From: BOG-938 sp048498155
GTDB taxonomy: Bacteria; Pseudomonadota; Alphaproteobacteria; Caulobacterales; Caulobacteraceae
NCBI GenBank assembly: GCA_048498155.1
Contig: JBEHYN010000007.1
Location: 11,885 to 75,884, forward strand
Length of the DNA stretch: 64,000 nt
Direction of reading: 5' to 3'
Part shown: positions 44,389-55,778 of the stretch, one piece after another
Layout of the letters: the number at the start of each line of letters is the position of its first letter
Numbering within the stretch: position 1 is the stretch's first letter
Position numbers and translations under genes: made by a program
Notes under the pieces: model-generated
What the model was told of the DNA's origin: nothing
The model's database searches: none
The model's input: only the letters and a program-made list of their open reading frames with translations

Positions 44389-45468
44389 CTAGTGGACCTG
44401 GTAGTTTTTACTGAAGCCGTTGCGGGCGTTGGTGACCGTGACCGCCCCGCCGCGCGTCACGTCCAGCCGGATGCTGTAGCCATGGCTCGGCAGGGGCCCC
44501 AGATTGGCCAGATAGTTGGGATCGCCGTCTTGCTCTGGCGGATAGACCGTCGTGGCGTGAACGCGCCAGAAGCCTTGGAGGCCCGGACTGCTGTTGACCG
44601 CCTTGACCACCTCAGGCCAATCACCCTTTTTCGATCCGTTGCCCATGATCGCGATGTCGGGCCGCAAGGTGTGGACAAACCCCGGATGGTTGCTCACGCC
44701 CATGCCGTGGTTGTCCAGGATCATGATGTTGACGTGGCCGACCTTGTCGAGCGGGCAGACCAGATCGTGCTCCCGGTCCCAGGTCAGGTCGCCGAAGGCT
44801 GCGATCTTGACCTTGCCGAAGCTGAACAGCGAGGCGATCGACATCTGGTTTTCCAGGCCCTTGTCCTCAGCCATGGACGGCAGGCCGCACTCCACGCCAG
44901 GCTCGCCAGCGCCTAGAAGCGGACGGGCGATGGGCTTGCCATCAGCGGCGACCACCGTGTCGGTCAGTGAGCCGAAATGCAGTACGTCGCCCGCCTTTAC
45001 GACGATGCGCCTGTGGCCCTTGATGAGTTGCAGGTATTTCAGATAGCCGGCCTGGGTGCGCGGGGGCTCCTTGGGATCGTCAGCGGGATTGAACAATTCG
45101 CGGTTGACCCCGTGGTCGACGAATGTCCCGATCGGAATGAGGCCCTTCAGCTCAGCCAAGCTGCCGATATGGTCGCCGTGGTAGTGGGTGGCGATGACAT
45201 AATCGAGCTTTCTGACGCTGAGCACCTTGGCCGCAGCCACGATTCGGTCGGCTGGCCCCTTGGCCCCATCCAGGGACGCGGTCCACATCGCTCCGGATTG
45301 CGAGCCCATATCCACCAGCACTGAGACCCCTTCAGGCGTGACGTAGAGCGTGCCCCCGCCGCCTTCCATGTCGAGCTGCACGATCTTGAGGGTGTGGTCG
45401 GAGGCCTGGGCCGACCCGGTCAGGAGGGCGGCAGCCAAGACTGTCGCATTCAGCAGCGCGCGGACCAT
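44389..45468 (-). CDS. Exported metallo-beta-lactamase-fold hydrolase (ComEC-like)
   Basis: 359 residues from ATG 45468. The signal peptide (VRALLNATVLAAALLTGSAQA) puts it in the periplasm or outside. The metallo-beta-lactamase signature THYHGDHIGS lies at about residue 105, followed by DHGVN, FGDLTWDREHD and MGVSNHPGFVHTLRP with further ligands. Closest in type to ComEC/Rec2-like MBL proteins, but with no DNA-uptake genes nearby; substrate unknown. An in-frame upstream extension of 73 codons lacks coding character. Confidence 0.8.
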   Translation of the reverse strand: MVRALLNATVLAAALLTGSAQASDHTLKIVQLDMEGGGGTLYVTPEGVSVLVDMGSQSGAMWTASLDGAKGPADRIVAAAKVLSVRKLDYVIATHYHGDHIGSLAELKGLIPIGTFVDHGVNRELFNPADDPKEPPRTQAGYLKYLQLIKGHRRIVVKAGDVLHFGSLTDTVVAADGKPIARPLLGAGEPGVECGLPSMAEDKGLENQMSIASLFSFGKVKIAAFGDLTWDREHDLVCPLDKVGHVNIMILDNHGMGVSNHPGFVHTLRPDIAIMGNGSKKGDWPEVVKAVNSSPGLQGFWRVHATTVYPPEQDGDPNYLANLGPLPSHGYSIRLDVTRGGAVTVTNARNGFSKNYQVH

Positions 45469-45547
45469 GGCGGGTGGCTCCCGTGACTTTGAAATGGGCG
45501 CGGGCGCGCCGGACGCAGTCGCGGCGTTCGCCTGGATCACGACCGGG

Positions 45548-45844
45548 TTAGTTCCCGCGATCCCACCCATAAGCCACCCACGAATGTCCTCCGACGTTAT
45601 GGGCTTCGATGATCTGGGGATCGGCTGGGCTGGAGGCGCGGCGCAGGGCCCGGCGCGCTCGGGCGGCCAGGAGGGCGAAGGCGACAAGGGCCGAGGCCAT
45701 CAGCGCTATGACCACCAAGCTGGCGGTAAACACCAGGGCCAGCACTGCAGCGACTGCCGCGGCCGCGACGCTGGCGAGCAAGCCGCCAACCCACGCCAGG
45801 CTCTTGAAACCTGAGGCCGTCACCGAAGTCGCAGCGTTGTTCAT
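45548..45844 (-). CDS. Small membrane protein with C-terminal HSWVAYGWDRG motif
   Basis: 98 residues from ATG 45844, with GAGG ten bases upstream. Two membrane segments (about 20-40 and 42-62) followed by an arginine-rich stretch (RARRALRRASS) and a C-terminal HNVGGHSWVAYGWDRGN tail. The reading frame continues in the other direction only as a 5' extension that I do not accept. I do not recognise a characterised family. It could be a membrane-anchored adaptor with a short C-terminal motif as its working part. Confidence 0.6.
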   Translation of the reverse strand: MNNAATSVTASGFKSLAWVGGLLASVAAAAVAAVLALVFTASLVVIALMASALVAFALLAARARRALRRASSPADPQIIEAHNVGGHSWVAYGWDRGN

Positions 45845-45932
45845 TGCCGTTTCGCCTCGCGTCGAGGGCCGACGCCTGGGCAGTATGTCGGCGCCCATCC
45901 CTCGTCCGTCAACTCACAGAATCGAAATCCGC

Positions 45933-46619
45933 TCAATGAGCCGTCAGAGCGCGCCGTTGGCGGACGATCTCAGCATAGGCGGCGTTGATGGCCGAAGCCT
46001 TGGCATGGGCAACCTCGACGAACTCCGCCGGCAGACCCCGCGCCAACACCCGATCGGGGTGGGCGTCGGACAAGGCGCTGCGCCACGCGCCGCGAACAAC
46101 CTCATCGGCTGCATCGTGAGGCACGTTCAGCACGACGTAGGGATCGCCTGGCCGCACGCCCAAATGCACGGCCCGCAGACGCTGAAACGTCAGGGGGCTG
46201 AGGCCGAACAACTCCGACACCCGCTCCAGGTAAGCCAACTCGTCAGAGGTGACCACGCCGTCGGCCTGGGCGATGTGAAACAGGCCGTCGAGCACGTCTT
46301 CGAGGAGCAGGGGACAGCCGCGATAGCGCTTGGCGAGGCGCTTGGCATAGCTTTCAAAACCGTGGGTGGTCTGGCGGGCCAGATCGTATAGCCGCTCGAT
46401 ATTGCGCTCACCGCCCGGTTCAGGGTTGAACACCTCGGTGAAAACCGTGAATTCCTCTGGGTCCACACGGCCATCGGCCTTGGCCAGCTTGGCTCCCAGC
46501 GCGGTCACCGCCGTGGAAAAGGCGGGGTCCTCGCCGGGCAGGCCGGGCGGGCATTGGTCGCAGCCGGCGTCGTCAACACGCCGGGCGGCCAGACTTGCGA
46601 TGTTGCGCCAAAAAGTCAT
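45933..46619 (-). CDS. djlA: TerB/J-domain protein (DjlA-like)
   Basis: 228 residues. N-terminal TerB-like helical domain (STAVTALGAKLAKADGRVDPEEF and HIAQADGVVTSDELAYLERVSE, each with an acidic metal-type loop), then a J domain with the HPD motif in ALSDAHPDRVLARG. The J domain would stimulate Hsp70 DnaK. Unlike Escherichia coli DjlA it has no obvious N-terminal membrane segment; two cysteines near residue 20 (CDQCPP) could bind metal. Symbol given by domain architecture only. Confidence 0.78.
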   Translation of the reverse strand: MTFWRNIASLAARRVDDAGCDQCPPGLPGEDPAFSTAVTALGAKLAKADGRVDPEEFTVFTEVFNPEPGGERNIERLYDLARQTTHGFESYAKRLAKRYRGCPLLLEDVLDGLFHIAQADGVVTSDELAYLERVSELFGLSPLTFQRLRAVHLGVRPGDPYVVLNVPHDAADEVVRGAWRSALSDAHPDRVLARGLPAEFVEVAHAKASAINAAYAEIVRQRRALTAH

Positions 46620-46653
46620 CGGAGTAAGCCAAGCTTAGGATTACGGCGGCCCT

Positions 46654-49600
46654 ATGACAACCGAAATTTGCAACACACACAGTGGCGGTTGGTCGTTCTG
46701 GGTCGACCGGGGCGGCACCTTTACCGACGTGATCGGCCATGCGCCCGATGGGCAACTGCATACCCTAAAGTTGCCCTCCGCCTCAGCCCACTATGCTGAC
46801 GCAGCTGTGGAGGCCATGCGGCGGCTGTTGGGCGCAACGTCGGGCGTGCCCTTCCCCGCCGAACGGGTCGAGTCCATCAAGATGGGCACGACGGTGGCCA
46901 CCAACGCCCTGTTGGAGCGCAAGGGCGCCAAGACCCTGCTGATCGCCACCCAAGGCTTTGGCGACGCCCTGGAGATCGGCGACCAGGCGCGGCCGGACCT
47001 GTTCGCCCTGGACATCCATAAGCCCGAGCCTTTGCACGCAGGCGTGTTGGAGGCGCGCGAGCGGCTGGACGCGGAAGGACAGGTTCTAGTCGCCCTGGAC
47101 GAAGCGGACCTCGCGGCGGGGCTGGCCCAAGCCAGGGCCGACGGCTTCGTTTCAGCCGCCATCGCCTTCCTGCACGCCGACCTCAATCCCGCCCACGAAA
47201 GGGCTGCGGGAAAATTGGCCCAGGCGGCTGGGTTCGCGCACGTGACCCTATCCCACGAGGCCTCGCCCCTGCCCCGCTGGGTTCCACGGGCCCGCACGGC
47301 GGTGATCGACGCCTACCTGACGCCCGTCCTGAAAGCCTATGTCGATCAGGTGGCCGGTGCCGTGGGGGGCGCGCCGCTGTATTTCATGACCTCCTCCGGC
47401 GCCATGGCGCGAGCCGAGGCGTTTCGCGGCAAAGATGCGGTGCTGTCCGGTCCGGCCGGCGGGGCCGTAGGCGCGGCCCGCACCGCCAGCGACGCGGGCG
47501 CCGCAGCTGTGCTGGGATTCGACGTCGGCGGGACCTCCACCGATGTGTGCCGCTTCGCCGGAACGCTGGAACGGCGCGAGGCCCTAAGCGTCGCCGGGAT
47601 CGAACTGCGGACCCCAACGCTAGACGTGCAGACCGTGGCGGCAGGTGGCGGGTCGATCTTGACCTATGACGGCTTTCGCGCCCGCGCCGGACCGCACAGC
47701 GCCGGCGCCGACCCAGGGCCTGCCGCCTATGGCCGGGGCGGCCCCGCCACGGTGACGGACGCTAACCTAGTGCTGGGTAGGCTGGACGGGCGGTTCTTCC
47801 CACAGGTGTTTGGGCCGGCTGGCAATCAGCCACTCGATATCCAGGTCGCCCGGACACGCCTGAGTGAGCTGGCCGCCGCCATGGGCGCACCGAGCGCCGA
47901 AGCGGCGGCTGAGGGCTTTGTCGCCATCACCGTGGAGCAAACCGCCCAGGCCATCCGCCGCATCTCCACCGAGCGCGGCTTCGACCCGCGCGGTCACGCG
48001 CTGGTTGCGTTCGGAGGCGCGGCCGGACAGATCGCGTGCTGGACGGCGGACGCCTTGGGCGCGCGCGAAGTGCTGTGCCCGCGATATGGCAGCCTGCTGT
48101 CGGCCTGGGGCATAGGCCAAGCCCAGGTACGCAGCTTGCAGCAAGCCGGGCTGGAGGCGCCGCTGGACGACGCGGGGCTGGAGCGGGCTGGGGCCTTGGC
48201 GGGCCGACTGGAGTCGCAGGCCAAGGCTGCGCTCGTCGCTCAGGGCGCCGAACCCGGCGAGGTCAGCAGGCGCTTGATGCTGCGCTACGACGGCTCTGAT
48301 TCGGCGTTGGAGGTCGCTTTTGGATCGCCGACCGAAACGCGCGCCGTGTTCGAAGCCGCCCACCAACGTCTATTCGGATTCGCGGAGCCTAAACGCGGGG
48401 TCTTGATCGCGAGCGTTGAAGTTGAGGCACTCCCTTCCCCCTCGAGGGGGGAAGGGGCGGGGATGGGGGTGAACGCGCTGACGGAACGGGATCGGGCGCA
48501 AGTGGCGGACCGCCTCCAGAGTCCACCAAGCAGTGTCGCGGGCCCACCCCCATCCCTCCCCTTCTCCCCTGGAGGGGGAAGGATGCTCTTTGCAAACGGC
48601 ATGGCTCATGAGGCAGCCATCATCGATGCCGACAACTTCGCCTCCATCCATGGCCCCGTTCTGATCATCCGAGGGGACACACAGATCGCCGTGGCGCCAG
48701 GTTGGCGGGCGCAGCGTGAGGCGGGGGGACTGATCCGGCTGATCCGTGAGGGCGCGGCGCTCACCGACACTGCCGACCCCTCGGCGCCGGACCCCGTGAC
48801 CCTGGAGCTGTTCAACCGGCGCTTCATGGGCGTGGCGGAGGCGATGGGCGCAGCGCTGGAACGCACGGCTCATTCGGTCAACATCAAAGAACGCCTGGAC
48901 TTCTCCTGCGCCCTGTTTGACGCGGACGGCGGGCTGGTGGCCAACGCGCCGCACATGCCGGTGCACCTGGGCTCCATGGGCGCCAGCGTGAAGGCGGTCA
49001 AGGCGCGCCATCCGATCCTGCAGCCTGGTCAGGCCTTCGCCCTGAACAATCCCTATGACGGCGGCACGCACTTGCCCGATGTGACGGTGGTCATGCCGGT
49101 ATTCTTGGCGCAGGGCCATGCCCCCGCGTTCTATCTGGCCGCGCGCGGCCACCATGCCGACATCGGCGGAATCCAGCCCGGTTCCATGCCGCCCTTCTCA
49201 CGGACCATCGACGAGGAAGGGGTGCTTCTGGACGCCTTGCCGATCATGCAGGGCGGCGCCCTGCTGGAGGCCGACATCCGCGCCGCCCTGGCCGCCGGCC
49301 CCTATCCGGCCCGGGCGCCGGATCGCAACCTGGCGGATCTGAAGGCCCAGATCGCCGCCTGCCAGGCCGGAGCCACAGCGGTTTCGCAGATGATCGAGGC
49401 CTATGGCGGGGCGAGCGTCGCCCGCTACATGGGCTTCGTGCAGGACAACGCCGAGGCCTGCGTGCGGCGCGCCATCGGCCGGCTTAGCGACGGACAGGCG
49501 CGCCTGCCCATGGACGGCGGCGCCGAGATTTGCGTGAGCATCTCAGTGAACACCGAGGCCGGCGAGGCGACGCTCGACTTCACCGGGACCAGCGCGGTGC

Positions 49601-50322
49601 AGCCAAATAACTTCAATGCTCCAACCGCCATCGTGCACGCGGCGGCGCTCTATGTCTTCCGCACCCTGGTGGATGACGATATTCCGCTGAACGCGGGCTG
49701 TCTGAAGCCGCTCAAGATCATTGTGCCGCAGGGATCGATGCTGGCCCCTCGTTGGCCCGCCGCCGTGGTCGCCGGCAATGTGGAGACCAGTCAGCACATC
49801 GTCGACGCCCTCTATCAAGCACTCGGCGTGATGGCCAACGCCCAGGGCTCAATGAACAACTTCACCTTCGGCGACGATGACCGGCAGTACTACGAAACCT
49901 TGTGCGGCGGCGCAGGAGCCACCGACCGTGCGCCGGGCGCTTCGGCGGTGCACACCCATATGACCAATTCACGGCTGACCGATCCGGAAATTCTTGAACG
50001 CCGGTTCCCCGTGCGACTGGAAAAGTTCGCCATACGGCGCGGATCAGGGGGGAACGGCCGGCGTCCCGGCGGCGATGGAGTATGGCGCAGCCTAAGATTT
50101 CTCGCGCCGACCCTGGCGGCCCTGCTGTCCACACGCAGGCTCACCCGTCCGCTTGGCGCGGCGGGCGGTGGCGCGGCAGCGGCGGGCCATCAACGTTTGA
50201 TAAGCGCGTCAGGCGAGTCTAAGGACTTGGCAGGCTGCTTTTCAATATGGGCGGCCGAAGGCGAGGTGATCGAGATTCTGACTCCCGGGGGCGGGGGGTA
50301 CGGAGCGGTCACGGATCGCTGA
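46654..50322 (+). CDS. 5-oxoprolinase/hydantoinase (fused HyuA-HyuB)
   Basis: 1222 residues. The N-terminal half is HyuA-like (FWVDRGGTFTDVIG at residue 15, the ATP-type FDVGGTSTDVCRF near 289, ARAGPHSAGADPGPA near 347); the C-terminal half is HyuB-like (DPVTLELFNRRFMGVAEAMG, RLDFSCALFDADGG, PYDGGTHLPDVTVV, GRRPGGDGVWR and the terminal LTPGGGGYG). The full-length fusion is typical of ATP-dependent 5-oxoprolinase, which opens 5-oxoproline to glutamate. Residues about 594-643, inside the HyuA C-terminal part, are encoded by a palindromic element inserted in frame. Alone on the plus strand with its own promoter region. Confidence 0.85.
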   Translation: MTTEICNTHSGGWSFWVDRGGTFTDVIGHAPDGQLHTLKLPSASAHYADAAVEAMRRLLGATSGVPFPAERVESIKMGTTVATNALLERKGAKTLLIATQGFGDALEIGDQARPDLFALDIHKPEPLHAGVLEARERLDAEGQVLVALDEADLAAGLAQARADGFVSAAIAFLHADLNPAHERAAGKLAQAAGFAHVTLSHEASPLPRWVPRARTAVIDAYLTPVLKAYVDQVAGAVGGAPLYFMTSSGAMARAEAFRGKDAVLSGPAGGAVGAARTASDAGAAAVLGFDVGGTSTDVCRFAGTLERREALSVAGIELRTPTLDVQTVAAGGGSILTYDGFRARAGPHSAGADPGPAAYGRGGPATVTDANLVLGRLDGRFFPQVFGPAGNQPLDIQVARTRLSELAAAMGAPSAEAAAEGFVAITVEQTAQAIRRISTERGFDPRGHALVAFGGAAGQIACWTADALGAREVLCPRYGSLLSAWGIGQAQVRSLQQAGLEAPLDDAGLERAGALAGRLESQAKAALVAQGAEPGEVSRRLMLRYDGSDSALEVAFGSPTETRAVFEAAHQRLFGFAEPKRGVLIASVEVEALPSPSRGEGAGMGVNALTERDRAQVADRLQSPPSSVAGPPPSLPFSPGGGRMLFANGMAHEAAIIDADNFASIHGPVLIIRGDTQIAVAPGWRAQREAGGLIRLIREGAALTDTADPSAPDPVTLELFNRRFMGVAEAMGAALERTAHSVNIKERLDFSCALFDADGGLVANAPHMPVHLGSMGASVKAVKARHPILQPGQAFALNNPYDGGTHLPDVTVVMPVFLAQGHAPAFYLAARGHHADIGGIQPGSMPPFSRTIDEEGVLLDALPIMQGGALLEADIRAALAAGPYPARAPDRNLADLKAQIAACQAGATAVSQMIEAYGGASVARYMGFVQDNAEACVRRAIGRLSDGQARLPMDGGAEICVSISVNTEAGEATLDFTGTSAVQPNNFNAPTAIVHAAALYVFRTLVDDDIPLNAGCLKPLKIIVPQGSMLAPRWPAAVVAGNVETSQHIVDALYQALGVMANAQGSMNNFTFGDDDRQYYETLCGGAGATDRAPGASAVHTHMTNSRLTDPEILERRFPVRLEKFAIRRGSGGNGRRPGGDGVWRSLRFLAPTLAALLSTRRLTRPLGAAGGGAAAAGHQRLISASGESKDLAGCFSIWAAEGEVIEILTPGGGGYGAVTDR
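48434..48582. repeat. Palindromic element inside the 5-oxoprolinase gene
   Basis: Left arm 48434-48471 (CTTCCCCCTCGAGGGGGGAA then GGGGCGGGGATGGGGG) and right arm 48545-48582 (CACCCCCATCCCTCCCCTTC then CCCTGGAGGGGGAAGG) are inverted copies with a few mismatches and a 73-base centre. The reading frame passes through without a stop and gives a low-complexity serine/proline/glycine stretch (SPSRGEGAGMGV, PPSLPFSPGGG). It resembles in-frame palindromic insertions known from Rickettsia. Confidence 0.8.
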
Positions 50323-50341
50323 CGATCATGAAAGGACCTCG

Positions 50342-50983
50342 ATGCTGCTGGCTTCCTTCCTCGCCCTGGCCCTCGCGGCGGCCGATCCCGCACCCGATGC
50401 GACGGCCGAGCCTGAGGCGCCCACCGCCAAGTCAGCGCCCGTCGCGCCCACGCCCGAGGCGCCGTTTCCAGTCGGCGCCCCGCACGACGACTACGGGTTT
50501 GTCGGCTGGTGCTTCGGCGCCCTGTCGGGCCACATGGACCTCTACAAGGTGGTCAAGCCCGAACTGGACAAGCAGAGCACCAACCCCAAGGAAGACGCGG
50601 CGGTGGACGCCGAGCAGATGAAGGCGGGCCTGGAGTATCTAGCGCTTTACAAGCAAGCCATGGAAGCAGCCGAAAAGGCCAGCACCCAGCCGATCAACAT
50701 CCGGGGTGGTCAGGCCGTTCGGGTCGGACAGAGCATCTGGGGCCCCGCTCTGCAGGCCGACGCCAAGACCCAGATGTGGTCATACCTGAGCTGGGACCTG
50801 CCGGGCCGGTGCGAGGTGACGGCTGAGCGGCTGTACGAGAAATCGCTGCTGTCCGCCCAGGCCCTGGGGATCACCATCGAGGACAAAGACAGCAAGCCAA
50901 GCAAGGCCGTGACCACGGCCACAACCAAGGCCGCCGTGACCGACGACACCCCCTCGCCCATCGGCCTGCGCGGGCGAGAATAG
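50342..50983 (+). CDS. Exported hypothetical protein
   Basis: 213 residues from ATG 50342, with AAAGGACC upstream. A short signal peptide (LLASFLALALAAADPA) is followed by a proline/alanine-rich stretch (DATAEPEAPTAKSAPVAPTPEAP) and a folded part with GFVGWCFGALSGHMDLYKVVKPELD, helical repeats to about residue 125 and SWDLPGRCEVTAERLYEKSLL. Two cysteines (about residues 58 and 158) may form a disulfide. The C-terminus is threonine/lysine-rich. I do not recognise a characterised family. Converges with metH part 2 with only four bases between stops. Confidence 0.75.
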   Translation: MLLASFLALALAAADPAPDATAEPEAPTAKSAPVAPTPEAPFPVGAPHDDYGFVGWCFGALSGHMDLYKVVKPELDKQSTNPKEDAAVDAEQMKAGLEYLALYKQAMEAAEKASTQPINIRGGQAVRVGQSIWGPALQADAKTQMWSYLSWDLPGRCEVTAERLYEKSLLSAQALGITIEDKDSKPSKAVTTATTKAAVTDDTPSPIGLRGRE

Positions 50984-50987
50984 AGGT

Positions 50988-53626
<2,639 letters not shown>

Positions 53627-53630
<4 letters not shown>

Positions 53631-53791
53631 GATTTTTTGCTCCCCTGTGAAACGGGGGAGCTGGCAGGCGCCGATAGGCGACTGACTGAGGGGGCGTAGC
53701 GCACGCACGCCCCCTCCACCACTTCGTGGTCCCCCTCCCCCGCTTCGCAGGGGAGGAGAAGACCGCAGATATTGACGAAGACGGGACGCAT
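53627..53791 (-). other. 54-codon bridge reading frame between the two metH genes
   Basis: The ATG at 53791-53789 overlaps the TGA of metH part 1 (TGATG). The first eight codons encode MRPVFVNI, the same eight residues as metH part 2, with three synonymous base differences in 24. The frame then runs without a stop through the palindromic element and ends in TGA at 53629-53627, overlapping the metH part 2 start (ATGA). This may be a remnant of the original metH part 2 start split by insertion, now acting as a translational bridge. It probably has no function as a protein. Confidence 0.6.
53639..53757. repeat. Palindromic element between metH parts
   Basis: Outer arms near 53639-53662 (GCTCCCCTGTGAAACGGGGG) and 53736-53757 (CTCCCCCGCTTCGCAGGGGA) are inverted copies, and an inner GGGGGCGTAGCGCACGCACG then CCCCC forms a second stem. 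Flanked on the right (53768-53791) and left (53607-53630) by two copies of the metH part 2 start. The same repeat type, CCCCTGCGAAGCGGGGGAGG, is common in Caulobacterales intergenic DNA. Confidence 0.8.
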
Positions 53792-54852
53792 CAAGCCAAC
53801 TCGAACGGTTCGAGCCCTGACAGCCTCAGCGCCTTAGGGCGTTCGGGCACGGCGCGGGGCTTTAGGCCGGCGACGGCGGCAGCCACGTGGCGGATGTGGT
53901 CGGGCGTCGTGCCACAGCAGCCGCCAAGAATGTTGACGATGCCTTCTTCGGCCCACTCGTGCAGCATGTGGGCTGTCTGGTCGGGCTGCTCGTCGTACTG
54001 GCCCATGGCGTTGGGCAGGCCGGCGTTGGGATAGGCAGCCACCAGAGTGTCGGCGATGCGCGACATTTCGGCGATATGCGGCCGCATCAGCTCCGCGCCT
54101 AGGGCGCAGTTAAATCCCACGGCGAAGGGCTTGGCGTGGCGCACGGAGTTCCAGAAGGCTTCGGCCGTCTGGCCCGTGAGCGTGCGGCCAGACCGGTCGG
54201 TGATGGTGCCGGAGATCCAAATCGGCAGGGGCTCAAGCCCATCGTCCTGAAGGTCCAAAATCGCCTTCAGCGCCGCCTTGGCGTTGAGAGTGTCGAAGAT
54301 GGTCTCCACCAAGAACAGGTCCACCCCGCCCTCATGCAGGGCCAGCACCTGCTCACGATAGGCGTCATAGACCTGGTCAAACGTCACCGCTCGGGCGGCG
54401 GGATCGTTCACGTCCGGCGAGATCGACAGTGTACGGTTCAACGGCCCCACGGCGCCGGCCAGAAAGCGCGGCTTGTCCGGCTGCTGCGCGGTCCAGCGAT
54501 CGGCGCTTTCCCTGCCCAGGCGCGCGGCTTCCAGATTCAGATCGCGCACGGCGCTTTCCAGCCCGTAATCGGCCTGGGCGATCGCGGTGGAGGAGAAGGT
54601 GTTGGTCTCGCTGATATCCGCGCCCGCCGCATAATAGGCGTCGTGCAGACCCAGCACGATGTCGGGCCGGGTCAGGTTCAGCAGGTCGTTGTTGCCCTTG
54701 AGCGGATCGGGATGATCCTTGAAACGCACGCCGCGAAAGTCGTCTTCCGACAAGCTCTCGCGCTGGATCATCACGCCCCATGAGCCGTCCAAGATCAGCA
54801 CGCGCTGCTGAGCGGCGGCTTGTAGAGCGGCGATACGGTCGGCGCGGGTCAT
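53791..54852 (-). CDS. metH: Methionine synthase part 1, homocysteine S-methyltransferase domain
   Basis: 353 residues. Equivalent to the N-terminal homocysteine-binding, zinc-containing domain of Escherichia coli MetH. Zinc cysteines are visible in FNCALGAELM and GGCCGTTPDHIR; LDGSWGVMIQRESLSEDDF and ETNTFSSTAIAQADYG are other family motifs. The start overlaps the metF stop by 4 bases (ATGA). It needs the downstream protein, with the folate and B12 domains, for activity; the split form is known in Caulobacter. Confidence 0.92.
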   Translation of the reverse strand: MTRADRIAALQAAAQQRVLILDGSWGVMIQRESLSEDDFRGVRFKDHPDPLKGNNDLLNLTRPDIVLGLHDAYYAAGADISETNTFSSTAIAQADYGLESAVRDLNLEAARLGRESADRWTAQQPDKPRFLAGAVGPLNRTLSISPDVNDPAARAVTFDQVYDAYREQVLALHEGGVDLFLVETIFDTLNAKAALKAILDLQDDGLEPLPIWISGTITDRSGRTLTGQTAEAFWNSVRHAKPFAVGFNCALGAELMRPHIAEMSRIADTLVAAYPNAGLPNAMGQYDEQPDQTAHMLHEWAEEGIVNILGGCCGTTPDHIRHVAAAVAGLKPRAVPERPKALRLSGLEPFELA

Positions 54853-55778
54853 GGCAGGGCCTCCACAGGCGTGGGCGCGCTGACGCCCAGCACACGGCAG
54901 ATGGCATAGACCAAGTCAGCACGGTTCAAGGTGTAGAAGTGAAAGTCGGTGAAGCCGCGCTCCTCCAACTCCGCGCACATCTCGCAGGCCACAGAGCAGG
55001 CGATCAGGCGGCGGGTGTCGGGGTCTTCGTCCAGGCCGTCGAACAGCTTGTAGAGCCAGTCGGGCAACCGCGCCTGACACAGCCGGGTCATGCGCACCAA
55101 GCCCTTGAAATTGGTCACTGGCATGATCCCCGGCACGATCGGGATATTGATTCCCGCCGCGCGCGCCTGATCGACGAAGCGAAGGAAGGCCTCGGTATCC
55201 ATGAACAGCTGGCTGATGGCGCGCGTGGCCCCCGCGTCGACCTTGGCCTTGAGCACATCGATGTCGTGCGCCAGGGACGGGCTTTCGGGATGCTTTTCCG
55301 GATAGCAGCCCACCGACACCTCGAAGGGCGCGATGCGGGTGATGGCGGCGGTTAGTTCGGTCGCGTTGGCATAACCATCCGTAGGCGGAACATAGGCGCC
55401 GCCCACCTGGCCGGGTGGGTCGCCGCGTAGGGCCACGATGTGGCGCACGCCCGCGTCCCAATAGTCTTTGATGACCTCGTCCACCTCAGCGCGCGAAGCA
55501 GCCACGCAGGTCAGGTGGGCGGCTGGGATAAGCTGGGTATCTTGCAGGATACGCCGCACCGTGCGGTGGGTACGCTCACGCGTTGAGCCGCCCGCGCCGT
55601 AGGTGACGGAGACGAATTCGGGCTGCAGGGGTTCAAGGCGCCGAATGGCCTTCCACAGGCTTTCCTCTGATTCCTCGCTCTTGGGCGGGAAGAACTCAAA
55701 GGACACCTTGGCCTTAGAGCCGCGGGCGCCCGCCCGGGCCATGGCCCCCACGGTCCGGCTGTCCTCGGCGGGACTCAT
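54849..55778 (-). CDS. metF: Methylenetetrahydrofolate reductase
   Basis: 309 residues. FAD enzyme producing 5-methyltetrahydrofolate, the methyl donor for methionine synthase. VSFEFFPPKSEESEESLW, EFVSVTYGAGGSTRERT, RHIVALRGDPPG and QLFMDTEAFLRFVD are family motifs. Overlaps the upstream SahR-type gene by 4 bases and metH part 1 by 4 bases, so the whole operon is translationally coupled. Confidence 0.93.
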   Translation of the reverse strand: MSPAEDSRTVGAMARAGARGSKAKVSFEFFPPKSEESEESLWKAIRRLEPLQPEFVSVTYGAGGSTRERTHRTVRRILQDTQLIPAAHLTCVAASRAEVDEVIKDYWDAGVRHIVALRGDPPGQVGGAYVPPTDGYANATELTAAITRIAPFEVSVGCYPEKHPESPSLAHDIDVLKAKVDAGATRAISQLFMDTEAFLRFVDQARAAGINIPIVPGIMPVTNFKGLVRMTRLCQARLPDWLYKLFDGLDEDPDTRRLIACSVACEMCAELEERGFTDFHFYTLNRADLVYAICRVLGVSAPTPVEALP

